Below are positions 46,018 to 54,760 of a stretch of DNA of 59,105 nucleotides, piece by piece. Under the pieces are notes generated by a model. The model did not search any database. It was given only the letters and a program-made list of their open reading frames with translations, and was not told where the DNA came from. The first letter of the stretch is position 1. Every line of letters starts with the position of its first letter. The stretch is from Alphaproteobacteria bacterium (lineage in GTDB: Bacteria; Myxococcota_A; UBA796; GCA-2862545), in contig JACKEP010000030.1 in the NCBI GenBank assembly GCA_020632915.1, positions 1-59,105 on the forward strand, in the 5' to 3' direction. The position numbers were made by a program, and so were the translations under genes.

Positions 46018-47880
46018 TCAGCGCACCGTGGGATGCCCGGGCAGGAACGCCGCGGCGCCGCCGTCCTGCTGGATGCGCTCGAGGGTGGCGAGGTCGCGCA
46101 GCGTGGCCGCGTCGAGCGGCAGGGGCAGCTCCACCCGGATCGTGGGCGCACGCGCGTCGGAGAGATCGTCCACCAGCAGCTCGAAGAAGGTCTGCCGACG
46201 GGGCAGGCGCTCGACGTGGTAGTCGTCGAGCGACACGAGCGTGGCGGCGTGGGCGACGGCGTCCTGCAGCGTGCCGAGCTCGTCGACGAGGCCGCGCTCG
46301 AGCGCCTGCGTGCCCGTCCACACGCGACCCTGGGCGACGACGTGGACGGCGTCGCGGTCCATGTGGCGGCCCTCAGCGACCACGTCGAGGAACTGGTCGT
46401 AGAAGTCGGCGATGTAGGCGCGGAACACCGTGCGCTCGTCGTCGGTGAACCCCGTCGACATCGACAGCATCCCCGCCATCGCCCCGCGCTGGAAGGCGTG
46501 GGTGTGGATGCCGAGCTTGTCGTAGGTGCCCGACAGGTCGAACTTGCCGGCGAACACGCCGATCGAGCCGGTGAGCGTGCCGGGCTCGGCGAAGATGCGC
46601 TCGGCGTTGGCCGACATCAGGTAGCCACCACTCGCGGCGTAGTCGCCCATGCTGACCACGACCGGCTTGCCCGCGGCGATGGTGCGCGCGTTCTCGCGCC
46701 ACATGAGCGACGAGGCGAGCGCGGAGCCGCCCGGGCTGTTGACGCGCACCACCACGGCCTTGATGTCGTCGTCCTCGCGGACCTGACGCATCCAGCGGGC
46801 GTACTTGCCGTCGGTGAGCTGGCCGTCGTCGCCGAACAGCGACGGCGTGCCGTCGCCGGACACGATGTTGCCCTCTGCGTAGATCACCGCGATCGCAGCG
46901 CCCCGCCCGCTCTCCTCGGCCCGCTGGTCCTTGATGTACTCCTTGAGCGGCGTCAGGTGCTTGGTGTCCTTGTCGGTGACCGGGGCCGCGAGCAGGTCGG
47001 CGAAGTCGTCCTGGCGCACCTGGTGCACGTGCGCGGCCATCGCGTCCGGCCACGCAAGCAGGTCGATCATGCCGCGATCGAGCATGTCCTTAGGCGTGAG
47101 CGTCGGGGTGTCGATGAAAGCGCGGACGTCGGCCTCGCTGATGCCGCGGCCGGCGGCGATCCCCGCCACCATGTCGCCGTAGAGCGCGTCGAGCATGGCC
47201 TCGTAGGCCTGGGCGGCCGGCGCCGACGGGCCGGTGCGCTCGAAGACCTCGATGGCGCTCTTGAAGTCGCCCACGTGCTCGTACTCGGGCTCGATGCCGA
47301 GCTTGGCGAGGGTGTCCTTGTAGTAGCTGACCTCGATCGACAGGCCGGTGACCAGCGACAGCGCGGCCGGCGCCAGGGCGATCGTGTCGCACGCCGAGGC
47401 CAGGTAGTAGGCGCCGTTGGTGATCGCGGAGGGCGAGTAGGCCACGCACGGCTTGCCGGCCTCGCCGAAGGCCTCCACCGCGGCCCGCAGCTCCTGGTAG
47501 TCGGCCCAGCCGCCCTGGGGGGCGTCGAGCACCAGGTAGAGCCCGGAGATGCGGCTGTCGTCGGAGGCCCGCCGGATGGCCTCGGCCATCTCGGTGACCG
47601 TGGCGGGCGCGCCGTCGGGATCGTCGAAGAGGCCCGGCGTGCTCGGCGCGTCGGCGAGCGCGCCCGACAGCGGCACCTTGAGGAACGTGCCGCTGTCGAC
47701 GTCGGCGTGCTTGGACGCGTTGACGGCCCACACCACCACGCCGATCGACGCCGCGAACAGCACGAGCGCCACCAGCGTGAGGCCCACGAGCAGGCCGGTG
47801 GCCGACCGCTTGCGGGGCGGGCGCGCCGGCGGGAGCACGGGCGGAACGGGGGGCGCAGGGGGAACCGGCGTCGACGTCAT
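46018..47880 (-). CDS. sppA: Signal peptide peptidase, 67K type
   Basis: This 620-residue inner membrane serine protease degrades cleaved signal peptides. A Pro-rich cytoplasmic N-terminus and one membrane helix (about 29-53) precede two tandem S49 domains. The catalytic dyad is K207 in HVGDFKSAIE and S417 in GDYAASGGYLMS, as in E. coli SppA. RVNSPGGSALAS forms the substrate strand. ATG at 47880 with GGAGG-like sequence upstream fits. The 70 bp before the methylase gene stop contain nothing I recognise. Confidence 0.92.
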   Translation of the reverse strand: MTSTPVPPAPPVPPVLPPARPPRKRSATGLLVGLTLVALVLFAASIGVVVWAVNASKHADVDSGTFLKVPLSGALADAPSTPGLFDDPDGAPATVTEMAEAIRRASDDSRISGLYLVLDAPQGGWADYQELRAAVEAFGEAGKPCVAYSPSAITNGAYYLASACDTIALAPAALSLVTGLSIEVSYYKDTLAKLGIEPEYEHVGDFKSAIEVFERTGPSAPAAQAYEAMLDALYGDMVAGIAAGRGISEADVRAFIDTPTLTPKDMLDRGMIDLLAWPDAMAAHVHQVRQDDFADLLAAPVTDKDTKHLTPLKEYIKDQRAEESGRGAAIAVIYAEGNIVSGDGTPSLFGDDGQLTDGKYARWMRQVREDDDIKAVVVRVNSPGGSALASSLMWRENARTIAAGKPVVVSMGDYAASGGYLMSANAERIFAEPGTLTGSIGVFAGKFDLSGTYDKLGIHTHAFQRGAMAGMLSMSTGFTDDERTVFRAYIADFYDQFLDVVAEGRHMDRDAVHVVAQGRVWTGTQALERGLVDELGTLQDAVAHAATLVSLDDYHVERLPRRQTFFELLVDDLSDARAPTIRVELPLPLDAATLRDLATLERIQQDGGAAAFLPGHPTVR

Positions 47881-47950
47881 CGGGCCTCCGAGGGGCAGGC
47901 TTCGCACGGAAGGCCCACCTTATTGCGCGAACGTCGCTTCGGGCGACCCG

Positions 47951-48808
47951 TCAGGCGACCTGTCGCAACGGACCGATGCTCGCGATCACCTCGAGGATCG
48001 GCTTGCGGCCCTGGACGTCGCGGCTGATCGCGCGGCTCACCTCGGGCCGGGCGACCACCCGGAACCCCGCGGAGGTGGGGTAGAGCACGTCGCGCACGAG
48101 CGGCAGATCGTGGTTGGACAGCACGACCTGGGCGCCACGGAACGCGGCGCGCTGGGCCTCGAGCGCGAGCTCGCGCTGCTCGCGCAGCCCGAACGGCGAC
48201 TTGCAGTAGGCGGTGAACGCCGCCGACTGGGTGAGCGGCACGTAAGGCGGGTCGCAGTAGACCTGGTCGTGACGCCCGGCGCGGCGCAGGACCTCCTCGA
48301 ACGAGCCGCTGACGAACTCGGTGCCCTGCAGCAGGTCGGAGACGCGGCGGAACGCGGCCTCGTCGGGCACGCTCACGGCCTTGTAGCGCCCGACCGGCAC
48401 GTTGAACGCGCCCGCCCGGTTCTCACGGTACAGGCCGTTGAACCCGGCGCGGTTGAGCCACAGGAAGCGCGCGGCGTGGCGCGGCCCGTGGTGGGGGCCG
48501 GCGTTGAAGGCGTCGCGGACCTCGTAGTAGACGTCGCGGTACTCGACGTCGGGCAGCGTGGCCAGCTCGGCGAGGACGTCGTCGACGACGTCGCGGACCG
48601 CCTCGTGCATCGCGACCAGCTTGGGGTTGGCGTCGCCCAGGACGGCGTCGCCCTCGACCGACCCGGCGGCGCGCCGGTGGAGGTAGACCGCCGCCGAGCC
48701 GATGAACGGCTCGAGGTAGGTGCCGCGGCACGGCACCTCGAAGGCGCTGTCGATGAGCTCGGCGAGGCGCGACTTGCCCCCGGCCCACTTGAGCAGCGGA
48801 CGGCTCAC
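47951..48808 (-). CDS. Dam-like adenine DNA methyltransferase (D12 class)
   Basis: This 285-residue enzyme matches the Dam/DpnIIA group of N6-adenine methyltransferases: LLKWAGGKSRLAELI (SAM region), YLEPFIGSAAVYLHR, where Dam-type enzymes usually have FxGxG, a middle FNVPVGRYK and the catalytic DPPY in VYCDPPYVPL. The expected target is GATC, but specificity is not proved. No restriction enzyme gene is beside it, so it looks like an orphan methylase. The start is GTG at 48808 with GGAGGGG about five bases away. The upstream intergenic region holds a cluster of GATC sites. Confidence 0.85.
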   Translation of the reverse strand: MSRPLLKWAGGKSRLAELIDSAFEVPCRGTYLEPFIGSAAVYLHRRAAGSVEGDAVLGDANPKLVAMHEAVRDVVDDVLAELATLPDVEYRDVYYEVRDAFNAGPHHGPRHAARFLWLNRAGFNGLYRENRAGAFNVPVGRYKAVSVPDEAAFRRVSDLLQGTEFVSGSFEEVLRRAGRHDQVYCDPPYVPLTQSAAFTAYCKSPFGLREQRELALEAQRAAFRGAQVVLSNHDLPLVRDVLYPTSAGFRVVARPEVSRAISRDVQGRKPILEVIASIGPLRQVA

Positions 48809-48924
48809 GCGCCCCTCCGTCCGCGGTGCCGCGTCGTGCCCGGTGATCCGTTCATCGGCTTCCTCCTGCACTCCCGCGCGCCACCACCGCGCGACCGTAC
48901 CGTCCCCGTCGGCCGGGGACCGCG

Positions 48925-48985
48925 GATCGATCCGGTACAACCTCGATCGATCGCCCACGCCGTGCAGGTATACACCGCGGGGATC
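48925..48985. promoter_or_regulatory. Cluster of five GATC sites upstream of the methylase gene
   Basis: GATC occurs at 48925, 48929, 48945, 48949 and 48982 in the 255 bp between the methylase gene and the divergent gene at 49064. Two pairs lie back to back (GATCGATC). The rest of this intergenic region has no gene I recognise. Confidence 0.5.
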
Positions 48986-49063
48986 GCCCGAGCCAATGGT
49001 CCTTGTCCGGACGTCGGGGCGTGCGCAGAATACAGGGCGGCTCGCCCGTCGCACGAGGTGTCC

Positions 49064-49630
49064 ATGAACCGCTACGCGCTCATCGGAGTCGCCGCTCTCG
49101 TCGGCGTCGTCGCGGCCTTCTTCACGCTCGGGTCGCCCGACGTCGGCACCGACGTGGCCGAGGCGCCCGTGGCCGCGCCGTCGCACGAGCTGCCCGCGCC
49201 CCCGCCCGACGCGCCCGGCCTCGATCTCGCCAACCGCCACCCCGAGCTCGTCGGCTCCACCCAGTCCGACGTGGCCCGGGAGCGCGAGGCGCGGCTCCAG
49301 CAGCCCGACGCCGTCGCCGTCGCCCAGCTCGGCAGCGCGTGGACGGGCGTGCGGTTCGAGCTCGGCAAGCTCGACGACGATCGGGCCAAGGAGCTGTCCA
49401 CCCAGGCCGGCGCCCTGTCCAGCGACTACCGCAACGCCCGGCGCGCGATGGACACCACCGATCTGGACGCCCTGCGGGCCCGTGGCGTGGCGCTGCTCCA
49501 GGCGATCGACGCCGGGGGCTACACCACCGGTGCCGTGGCCGAGCCGATCGCCACGCTCGACGGCCTGTACCACGGCGCGTCGCCGGAGCCGGGGGCCGAC
49601 GCCGCCGAAGGGTCCGCACCGACGCCCTGA
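49064..49630 (+). CDS. Membrane-anchored protein of unknown function
   Basis: This 188-residue protein has one N-terminal hydrophobic segment (YALIGVAALVGVVAAFF) that acts as signal or anchor, a Pro/Ala linker and a helical charged domain (about 50-165) with RHPELVGSTQSDV and a heptad-like stretch around KLDDDRAKELSTQ. I recognise no family. It is probably periplasmic. ATG at 49064 is the only good start; no strong Shine-Dalgarno is seen. It lies 122 bp upstream of the thiolase in the same direction. Confidence 0.6.
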   Translation: MNRYALIGVAALVGVVAAFFTLGSPDVGTDVAEAPVAAPSHELPAPPPDAPGLDLANRHPELVGSTQSDVAREREARLQQPDAVAVAQLGSAWTGVRFELGKLDDDRAKELSTQAGALSSDYRNARRAMDTTDLDALRARGVALLQAIDAGGYTTGAVAEPIATLDGLYHGASPEPGADAAEGSAPTP

Positions 49631-49637
49631 TCCCTCT

Positions 49638-49673
49638 CTGAACGCCGAACGCGAACACCGATCACCGAACGCG
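49638..49673 (+). promoter_or_regulatory. GAACGC direct repeats upstream of the thiolase gene
   Basis: CCGAACGCG occurs at 49645 and again at 49665, exactly 20 bp apart, about two helical turns. Extra GAACGC (49640) and GAACAC (49653) units lie beside them, 80-110 bp before the thiolase ATG. This could be a regulator site. Confidence 0.35.
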
Positions 49674-49752
49674 TGCGCTCCGACCGGACGCATGCGCCGT
49701 CGAGCCCGCCACGCCGCGCGGCCCGACGCCCCACCATCCCGCGAGGTCGCCC

Positions 49753-51012
49753 ATGCCCCTGCACCGCCGTGCCTTCGTCCTCGGAGGCCACATCACGCCG
49801 TTCATCGGCAAGAAGCACCCCGACTTCGTCTGGAAGGGGCACCCCGACTTCGGCACCCGCGACAACCCCACCCTCGAGGACTACGTCGTCACCGCGGTCA
49901 CCGAGGCGCTGGCCTCCACGGGCACGCCCGCCGAGCTGGTCGACAAGGCCTGGATCGGCAACTTCGTCGGCGAGCTGTTCAGCGCCCAGGGCCACCTCGG
50001 TGCCGCGGTCGCGGGCGCCCACCCCGGCCTGAAGTACAAGCCGGTGATGCGCGTGGAGGGGGCGTGCGCCTCGGGCGGCCTCGCCTTCGCGTCCGCCGTG
50101 GAGTCCATCCAGGCCGGCTCCGACGTCACGCTCGTGGCGGGTGCGGAGGTCCAGACCACCGCGTCGGCCCGCCAGGGCGGCGACTACCTCGCCCGGGCCT
50201 CCCACTACGCCCGCCAGCGCGGCATCGACGACTTCACCTTCCCTGCCCTGTTCGCGCGCCGCGCCCGCGCCGCCTACGGGTCGGGCGTGATCACCGAGGA
50301 CGACACGGCGCGCATCTCGGTCAAGGCCTACGCCAACGCCCACAAGAACCCGCTGGCCCACATGAAGGCGGTGCCGATGCCGTTCGAGGTGGCGCGCACG
50401 GCCTCCGACGCCAACCCCGCGTTCCTCGGCAACCCCGAGCTCCAGCCGTTCCTGAAGGTGTCCGACTGCTCGCAGGTGTCCGACGGTGGCGCGGCGATGA
50501 TCGTGGTGAGCGAGGAGGGCCTGCGCAAGCTGGGCCGTACGCCGGCCGACGCGGTCGAGATCCTCGGTGTCGGCGCGGCCACGGGCAACCTCTTCGAGGA
50601 CGACGACCTGCTGTCGATGCCCACCACGGCCCACGCCGCGGCGCGGGCCTACGCCCAGGCCGGGATCACGGCCGCCGACGTCGACGTGGCCGAGGTCCAC
50701 GACTGCTTCGCGATCACCGAGATCCTGATGTACGAGGCGCTGGGCTTCGCGGCCGCGGGCCAGGGGGCTGCGCTGATCCGCGAGGGCCGCACCGAGCTGT
50801 CGGGCGACCTGCCGGTCAACACCGGCGGCGGCCTGATCGGCTTCGGTCACCCGGTGGGTGCCACCGGCGTCAAGCAGATCCTCGAGCTGGTGCGCCAGCT
50901 GCGCGGCGCCTGCGGTGCCTACCAGATCGGCGGCGCGCCGTCGGTGGCGCTGGCGGCGAACATGGGCGGCGACGACAAGACCGCCGTCGTGTCGGTGCTC
51001 CGGGCCGGCTAG
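49753..51012 (+). CDS. Thiolase (acetyl-CoA acetyltransferase / SCP2-like)
   Basis: This 419-residue enzyme cleaves or forms beta-ketoacyl-CoA. The nucleophile C105 lies in VEGACASGGLA, the His in EVHDCFAITE and the last motif in GFGHPVGATG. The lack of the usual CGSG near the C-terminus and the HDCF motif point to the SCP2-type thiolases. The direction (degradative or biosynthetic) cannot be told. No other beta-oxidation gene is adjacent. The start is ATG with GCGAGGTC upstream. Direct repeats lie before it. Confidence 0.88.
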   Translation: MPLHRRAFVLGGHITPFIGKKHPDFVWKGHPDFGTRDNPTLEDYVVTAVTEALASTGTPAELVDKAWIGNFVGELFSAQGHLGAAVAGAHPGLKYKPVMRVEGACASGGLAFASAVESIQAGSDVTLVAGAEVQTTASARQGGDYLARASHYARQRGIDDFTFPALFARRARAAYGSGVITEDDTARISVKAYANAHKNPLAHMKAVPMPFEVARTASDANPAFLGNPELQPFLKVSDCSQVSDGGAAMIVVSEEGLRKLGRTPADAVEILGVGAATGNLFEDDDLLSMPTTAHAAARAYAQAGITAADVDVAEVHDCFAITEILMYEALGFAAAGQGAALIREGRTELSGDLPVNTGGGLIGFGHPVGATGVKQILELVRQLRGACGAYQIGGAPSVALAANMGGDDKTAVVSVLRAG

Positions 51013-51143
51013 GTCCCGCGCGCACCGCACGCGTCACCCCCTCCACGAGCCCGGCGCGCCGCCGCCGGGCTCTTGACGCAGGGCGCCCCAGCGCATACCT
51101 GCGCCCGTCCGCGCGACCACGACGTCGTGCCAGGAGCTTCGTC

Positions 51144-51317
51144 ATGGCCACCAAGACCAAGATCACCGAGTTCCGCCGCAGCCTGCGCCAGAAGAACGCC
51201 GGCCGCGCGCGGAAGAACGCGCTGAACAACAAGGGCACCACGCCGGCGTTCCCGATCCACACCCCCGAGATCGACGCCCAGGCCCCGGCCGCCCAGGTGG
51301 CGCCGAAGAAGGACTGA
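51144..51317 (+). CDS. Small basic protein, 57 residues
   Basis: This 57-residue protein is rich in Lys, Arg, Thr and Asn: MATKTKITEFRRSLRQKNAG then ARKNALNNKGTTPAFPIHTP. Its ATG has AGGAG seven bases upstream, so it is a real gene. I recall similar small basic proteins in Myxococcota genomes, but cannot name a family. The Arg/Lys-rich N-terminal half suggests nucleic-acid or ribosome binding. It stands alone between the thiolase and a strong hairpin. Confidence 0.72.
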   Translation: MATKTKITEFRRSLRQKNAGRARKNALNNKGTTPAFPIHTPEIDAQAPAAQVAPKKD

Positions 51318-51374
51318 GGCCAGCGCCGGCGCGCGCGTCGGCACGGTCGCTCCCCGTCCTCCCCTTCCCGCCTA

Positions 51375-51409
51375 CGACCCACGCCTCCGCCCCGCGGACG
51401 CGTGGGTCG
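51375..51409. terminator. Strong hairpin between convergent genes
   Basis: CGACCCACGC (51375-51384) and GCGTGGGTCG (51400-51409) form a perfect ten-pair stem around a 15-base loop, in the gap between the stops of the small basic protein and the AllA-like gene. It could serve both strands. No T tract is present. Confidence 0.5.
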
Positions 51410-51432
51410 ATGTCGTGGGGCACCCGGACGCG

Positions 51433-52101
51433 TCAGCGCAGCGGCACGGCCAGGTAGGTGCCGAACTCGCCGATGAAGTCGACCGACACGCACGCGTGGA
51501 CACGACCTTGCTTGTCGTCGAACACCTGCCGCGGCCCCGCGGGGAACACGGGCTGGTGCCACACGCCCGGGTCGATGTGCAGCCCGAGGGAGCCGTCGAA
51601 CCAGAAGGCGACGAAGTCGTCGGGGCGCGGGTCGTCGGTGGGGCGCGCGAGCAGCGCCACGAAGGCGCCCGGCGTGCGGGGCGTGAAGATCTGGCCGCCG
51701 TCGGGGTGGTGGTTGGCCTCGTGGGTGAGCACCACCGACGTGTCGGCCGGCGCCTCCCGATCCGACGCCGTGGCCGGATCGCCGAACCAGCCCGTGAGGT
51801 AGCGCCGCCCGACGGCGTGGTTCTCGCCGTACATCACCGAGCCCACCCGCTCGAGCTCGAAGGTGGCCTCGGTGACGCCCCCCTCGACGCCCGTGCCCGG
51901 CACGAGCGGGCGACGACCGGCGACCGGCCAGGGCACGATGTCGACCGAGGCGGCAGCGTGGTCGGCGACGAGGCGGCCGTACCCGTCGAGGCTGGCGGCG
52001 GTGGCCAGCACGCGCGGCACGCGGTGGACCGCAGCCTCCCCGCGCGCCACCGACGGCATCGCGGTGACGTCCCACCCGGAGAACGACGACAGATCCCGCA
52101 C
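51433..52101 (-). CDS. Ureidoglycolate lyase (AllA)-like protein
   Basis: This 222-residue cupin-fold protein resembles AllA-type ureidoglycolate lyases: HEANHHPDGGQIFTPRTPG in the middle, then LHIDPGVWHQPVFPAG near residue 180. In AllA this corresponds to the GVWHH motif. That enzyme splits ureidoglycolate to glyoxylate and urea in purine breakdown. No allantoin genes are nearby, so the substrate may differ. The start GTG at 52101 has GGAGGAG six or seven bases away. The divergent alanine dehydrogenase starts 221 bp away. Confidence 0.7.
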   Translation of the reverse strand: MRDLSSFSGWDVTAMPSVARGEAAVHRVPRVLATAASLDGYGRLVADHAAASVDIVPWPVAGRRPLVPGTGVEGGVTEATFELERVGSVMYGENHAVGRRYLTGWFGDPATASDREAPADTSVVLTHEANHHPDGGQIFTPRTPGAFVALLARPTDDPRPDDFVAFWFDGSLGLHIDPGVWHQPVFPAGPRQVFDDKQGRVHACVSVDFIGEFGTYLAVPLR

Positions 52102-52322
52102 GGTGGCTCCTCCTGGCCCGCACGCCGGGCACGTAGCGTTCCGGCGCGCCCGCGACATGTCGCGGCGATCCTCACGCCGGCTCACGCTTGTGAGTCCGGC
52201 ATCCACACGCGCGAGACCTTCGCTCGAAACAAGCCTCCGAACGGATCCGCCGCGAGGGGCGGATCGATGGCGCGCCCCTCGATAGGGATCGGACACCCAC
52301 GCAGCCACACGGCGGAGGCAGG

Positions 52323-53435
52323 ATGCTGGTCGGTGTACCCAAGGAGATCAAGCCCCAGGAGCACCGGGTCGGTGCCACACCGGCCACGGTGCACGATCTG
52401 GTGGCCGACGGGCACGAGGTGCTCGTGCAGACGGGCGCCGGCCTCGGCGCGGGCCTCGCCGACGCCGAGTACGTCAAGGCAGGCGCGCGCATCGTCGCCA
52501 CGGCGGAGGAGGTCTACGGCGCCTCCGGCATGATCCTCAAGGTCAAGGAGCCGCTGCCCGCCGAGTACGGGCTGATCCGGCCGGGCCAGCTGCTGTTCAC
52601 CTACTTCCACTTCGCGGCGAGCGAGCAGCTCACCCGCGCGATGCTGGCGACCGGTGCCCACTGCTTCGCCTACGAGACGCTCACGCGGGACGGCCGGAGC
52701 CTGCCGCTGCTCACGCCGATGAGCATGGTCGCCGGGCGGATGAGCGTGCAGCTCGGCGCCTACTACCTGGAGGCGCACAAGGGAGGCCGCGGCGTGCTGC
52801 TCGGCGGTGTGCCGGGCGTGGAGCCGGCCACGGTGCTCGTGCTCGGTGGCGGCGTCGTCGGCACCGAGGCGGCCAAGATGGCCTCGGGCCTGGGCGCCAA
52901 CGTCATCGTGCTCGACATCGACATGGACCGGCTGCGCTACCTCGACGACGTGCTGCCCGCGAACGTGTCGTTCGTGCACAGCTCGCCCTACGCGATCCGC
53001 GAGCTGCTGCCGCGCGCCGACCTCGTGATCGGGGCCGTGCTGGTGCAGGGGGCCCGCGCGCCGCGGCTCGTGCGGCGTGAGGACCTCAAGCTGATGAAGA
53101 GCGACGGCCCCGTGGTGGTCGACGTCGCGGTCGATCAGGGCGGCTGCATCGAGACGTGCCGCCCCACCACCCACGACGACCCCACGTACGTGGTCGACGG
53201 CGTCCTGCACTACTGCGTGGCCAACATGCCCGGCGCCGTCCCGCGCACCTCCACGTTCGCGCTGGCCGCCGCCACCCTGCCGTTCGCCCGCAAGCTCGCC
53301 CGGCTGGGCGCGGCCGCCGCCGCCCACGACCCCGTGATCGGCACGGCCGCCAACATCCTCGGCGGCCACGTCACCCACCCGGGCGTCGCCGAGGCTTTCG
53401 ACCTGCCGGCGGTCGCACCGGCACAGGCGTTGTAG
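52323..53435 (+). CDS. ald: Alanine dehydrogenase
   Basis: This enzyme interconverts alanine and pyruvate plus ammonia with NAD. The 370 residues match the Ald family: MLVGVPKEIKPQEHRVG at the N-terminus, catalytic K75 in LKVKEP and H96 in FTYFHFA at the same numbers as in the Mycobacterium enzyme, then the Rossmann motif VLVLGGGVVGTEAAKMA (about 170-186). ATG at 52323 has GGAGG nearby. The gene is divergent from the AllA-like gene. A C/G-rich hairpin follows it. Confidence 0.94.
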   Translation: MLVGVPKEIKPQEHRVGATPATVHDLVADGHEVLVQTGAGLGAGLADAEYVKAGARIVATAEEVYGASGMILKVKEPLPAEYGLIRPGQLLFTYFHFAASEQLTRAMLATGAHCFAYETLTRDGRSLPLLTPMSMVAGRMSVQLGAYYLEAHKGGRGVLLGGVPGVEPATVLVLGGGVVGTEAAKMASGLGANVIVLDIDMDRLRYLDDVLPANVSFVHSSPYAIRELLPRADLVIGAVLVQGARAPRLVRREDLKLMKSDGPVVVDVAVDQGGCIETCRPTTHDDPTYVVDGVLHYCVANMPGAVPRTSTFALAAATLPFARKLARLGAAAAAHDPVIGTAANILGGHVTHPGVAEAFDLPAVAPAQAL

Positions 53436-53458
53436 GCTCGACCCGCCCCTGCCTGTCT

Positions 53459-53488
53459 CCCCTCCCCGCGCGCCGCGCGACGGAGGGG
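53459..53488 (+). terminator. Hairpin between ald and the DUF4010 gene
   Basis: CCCCTCC (53459-53465) pairs with GGAGGGG (53482-53488) around a GC-rich loop that can fold further. It starts 23 bp after the ald stop and lies 27 bp before the next start, so it may terminate or act as a leader. Confidence 0.4.
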
Positions 53489-53515
53489 ATCGGAGGCGGA
53501 GGGGGCGGAGGCGAC

Positions 53516-54751
53516 GTGGAGCTCGTCACGGCGATCGGCACGGCGCTGGGCCTCGGCCTGCTGGTCGGGCTCCAGCGGGAGTGGGCCGACAAGGACATCG
53601 CGGGCATCCGGAGCTTCCCGCTGCTCACGGTGCTGGGCGCCGTCGCTGCCACGCTCGCCGATCGCTGGGGCGGCAGCGTGTTCGCGGTCGCCCTCGCGGG
53701 CGTCGTCGTCGTGCTCGCCGTCGCCGACGTCGGGCGCCTCGCGCGGCAGCGGAAGATCGGTGGCATCACGACCGAGGTGGCGGCGCTGCTGATGTTCGCC
53801 GTCGGCGCGCTGGTCACCCTGGGTCAGCAGGTCGCCGCGCTGGTGCTCACCGGCAGCCTGCTCGTGCTGCTGCAGTGGAAGAAGCCGCTGCACGCGCTGG
53901 TGGATCGCCTGGTCGAGGTCGATCTGCGCGCGCTCGCCCACCTCGTGCTCGTCGCGCTCGTCATCTACCCGGTGCTGCCCGATCGGACGTTCGGGCCCTA
54001 CGACGTGCTCAACCCCCGCCACATCTGGCGGATGGTGGTGTTGATCGTGTCGATCAGCCTCGCGGCCTATGTCGCGCGCCGGGTCCTGGGGCGGCGCGGC
54101 GGCACGGTGGTGGGCGGCGTGCTCGGCGGTCTGGTCTCCAGCACCGCCACGACCGTGTCGCAGGCTCGGGCCGCCCGCCTGGAGCCCGCCACGAGCCCCG
54201 TGCGGGTCGCCGTGATCCTGCTCGCCTCCGCGACGGTGTTCGGACGGCTGGCCGTCGAGGTGGGGCTCGCCGCCCCGACCGTGCTCCCCGCGCTCGCGCC
54301 GCCCCTGGGGGTGCTGCTGGCGGTGTCGGCCCTCGTGGCGGCCGTGGCCACCTGGCGCGCCGATCGGGCGCCCGTCGAGCCCGCGCCGGACCGCGACCCC
54401 ACCGACCTCGGGGGAGCCCTCGTGTTCGGCCTGCTCTACGCGGGCGTCGTGTTCGTGGTCGCCGCGGTGCAGGACCGCTTCGGCGCCCAGGGGCTGTACG
54501 TGGTCGCGGTGGTGTCCGGCCTGACCGACGTCGACGCGATCACCCTGTCGACGGCCAACCTCGTGCGCGACGGCCACGTCGATCCGTCGACGGCGTGGCG
54601 GGTGATCGTGCTCGCGGCCCTGTCGAACGTCGGCTTCAAGGCCGGCGTCGCCAGCGTGCTCGGCGGTCGCGCGCTCGCGTGGCGCGCCCTCGTCGGCCTG
54701 GGCCTGACGCTGGCGACCGGGGCCGCGCTGCTGGCGCTGTGGCCCGGGTGA
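53516..54751 (+). CDS. MgtC/DUF4010 family membrane protein
   Basis: This 411-residue membrane protein has about 12 hydrophobic helices. The N-terminal third carries the MgtC/SapB signature (LGLGLLVGLQREW, then the AGIRSFPLLTVLGAVAA helix), and the rest is the DUF4010 extension with LGGLVSSTATTVSQAR and VVSGLTDVDAITLS. The family is linked to magnesium or other ion homeostasis, but the transport activity is not proved. The start is GTG at 53516 with GGAGG nearby. Confidence 0.85.
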   Translation: MELVTAIGTALGLGLLVGLQREWADKDIAGIRSFPLLTVLGAVAATLADRWGGSVFAVALAGVVVVLAVADVGRLARQRKIGGITTEVAALLMFAVGALVTLGQQVAALVLTGSLLVLLQWKKPLHALVDRLVEVDLRALAHLVLVALVIYPVLPDRTFGPYDVLNPRHIWRMVVLIVSISLAAYVARRVLGRRGGTVVGGVLGGLVSSTATTVSQARAARLEPATSPVRVAVILLASATVFGRLAVEVGLAAPTVLPALAPPLGVLLAVSALVAAVATWRADRAPVEPAPDRDPTDLGGALVFGLLYAGVVFVVAAVQDRFGAQGLYVVAVVSGLTDVDAITLSTANLVRDGHVDPSTAWRVIVLAALSNVGFKAGVASVLGGRALAWRALVGLGLTLATGAALLALWPG

Positions 54752-54760
54752 CGTGCCGGG

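Noticed and set aside
47951..48808. Restriction-modification system
   Set aside because: The methylase is Dam-like and no endonuclease gene is adjacent, so an orphan methylase fits better.
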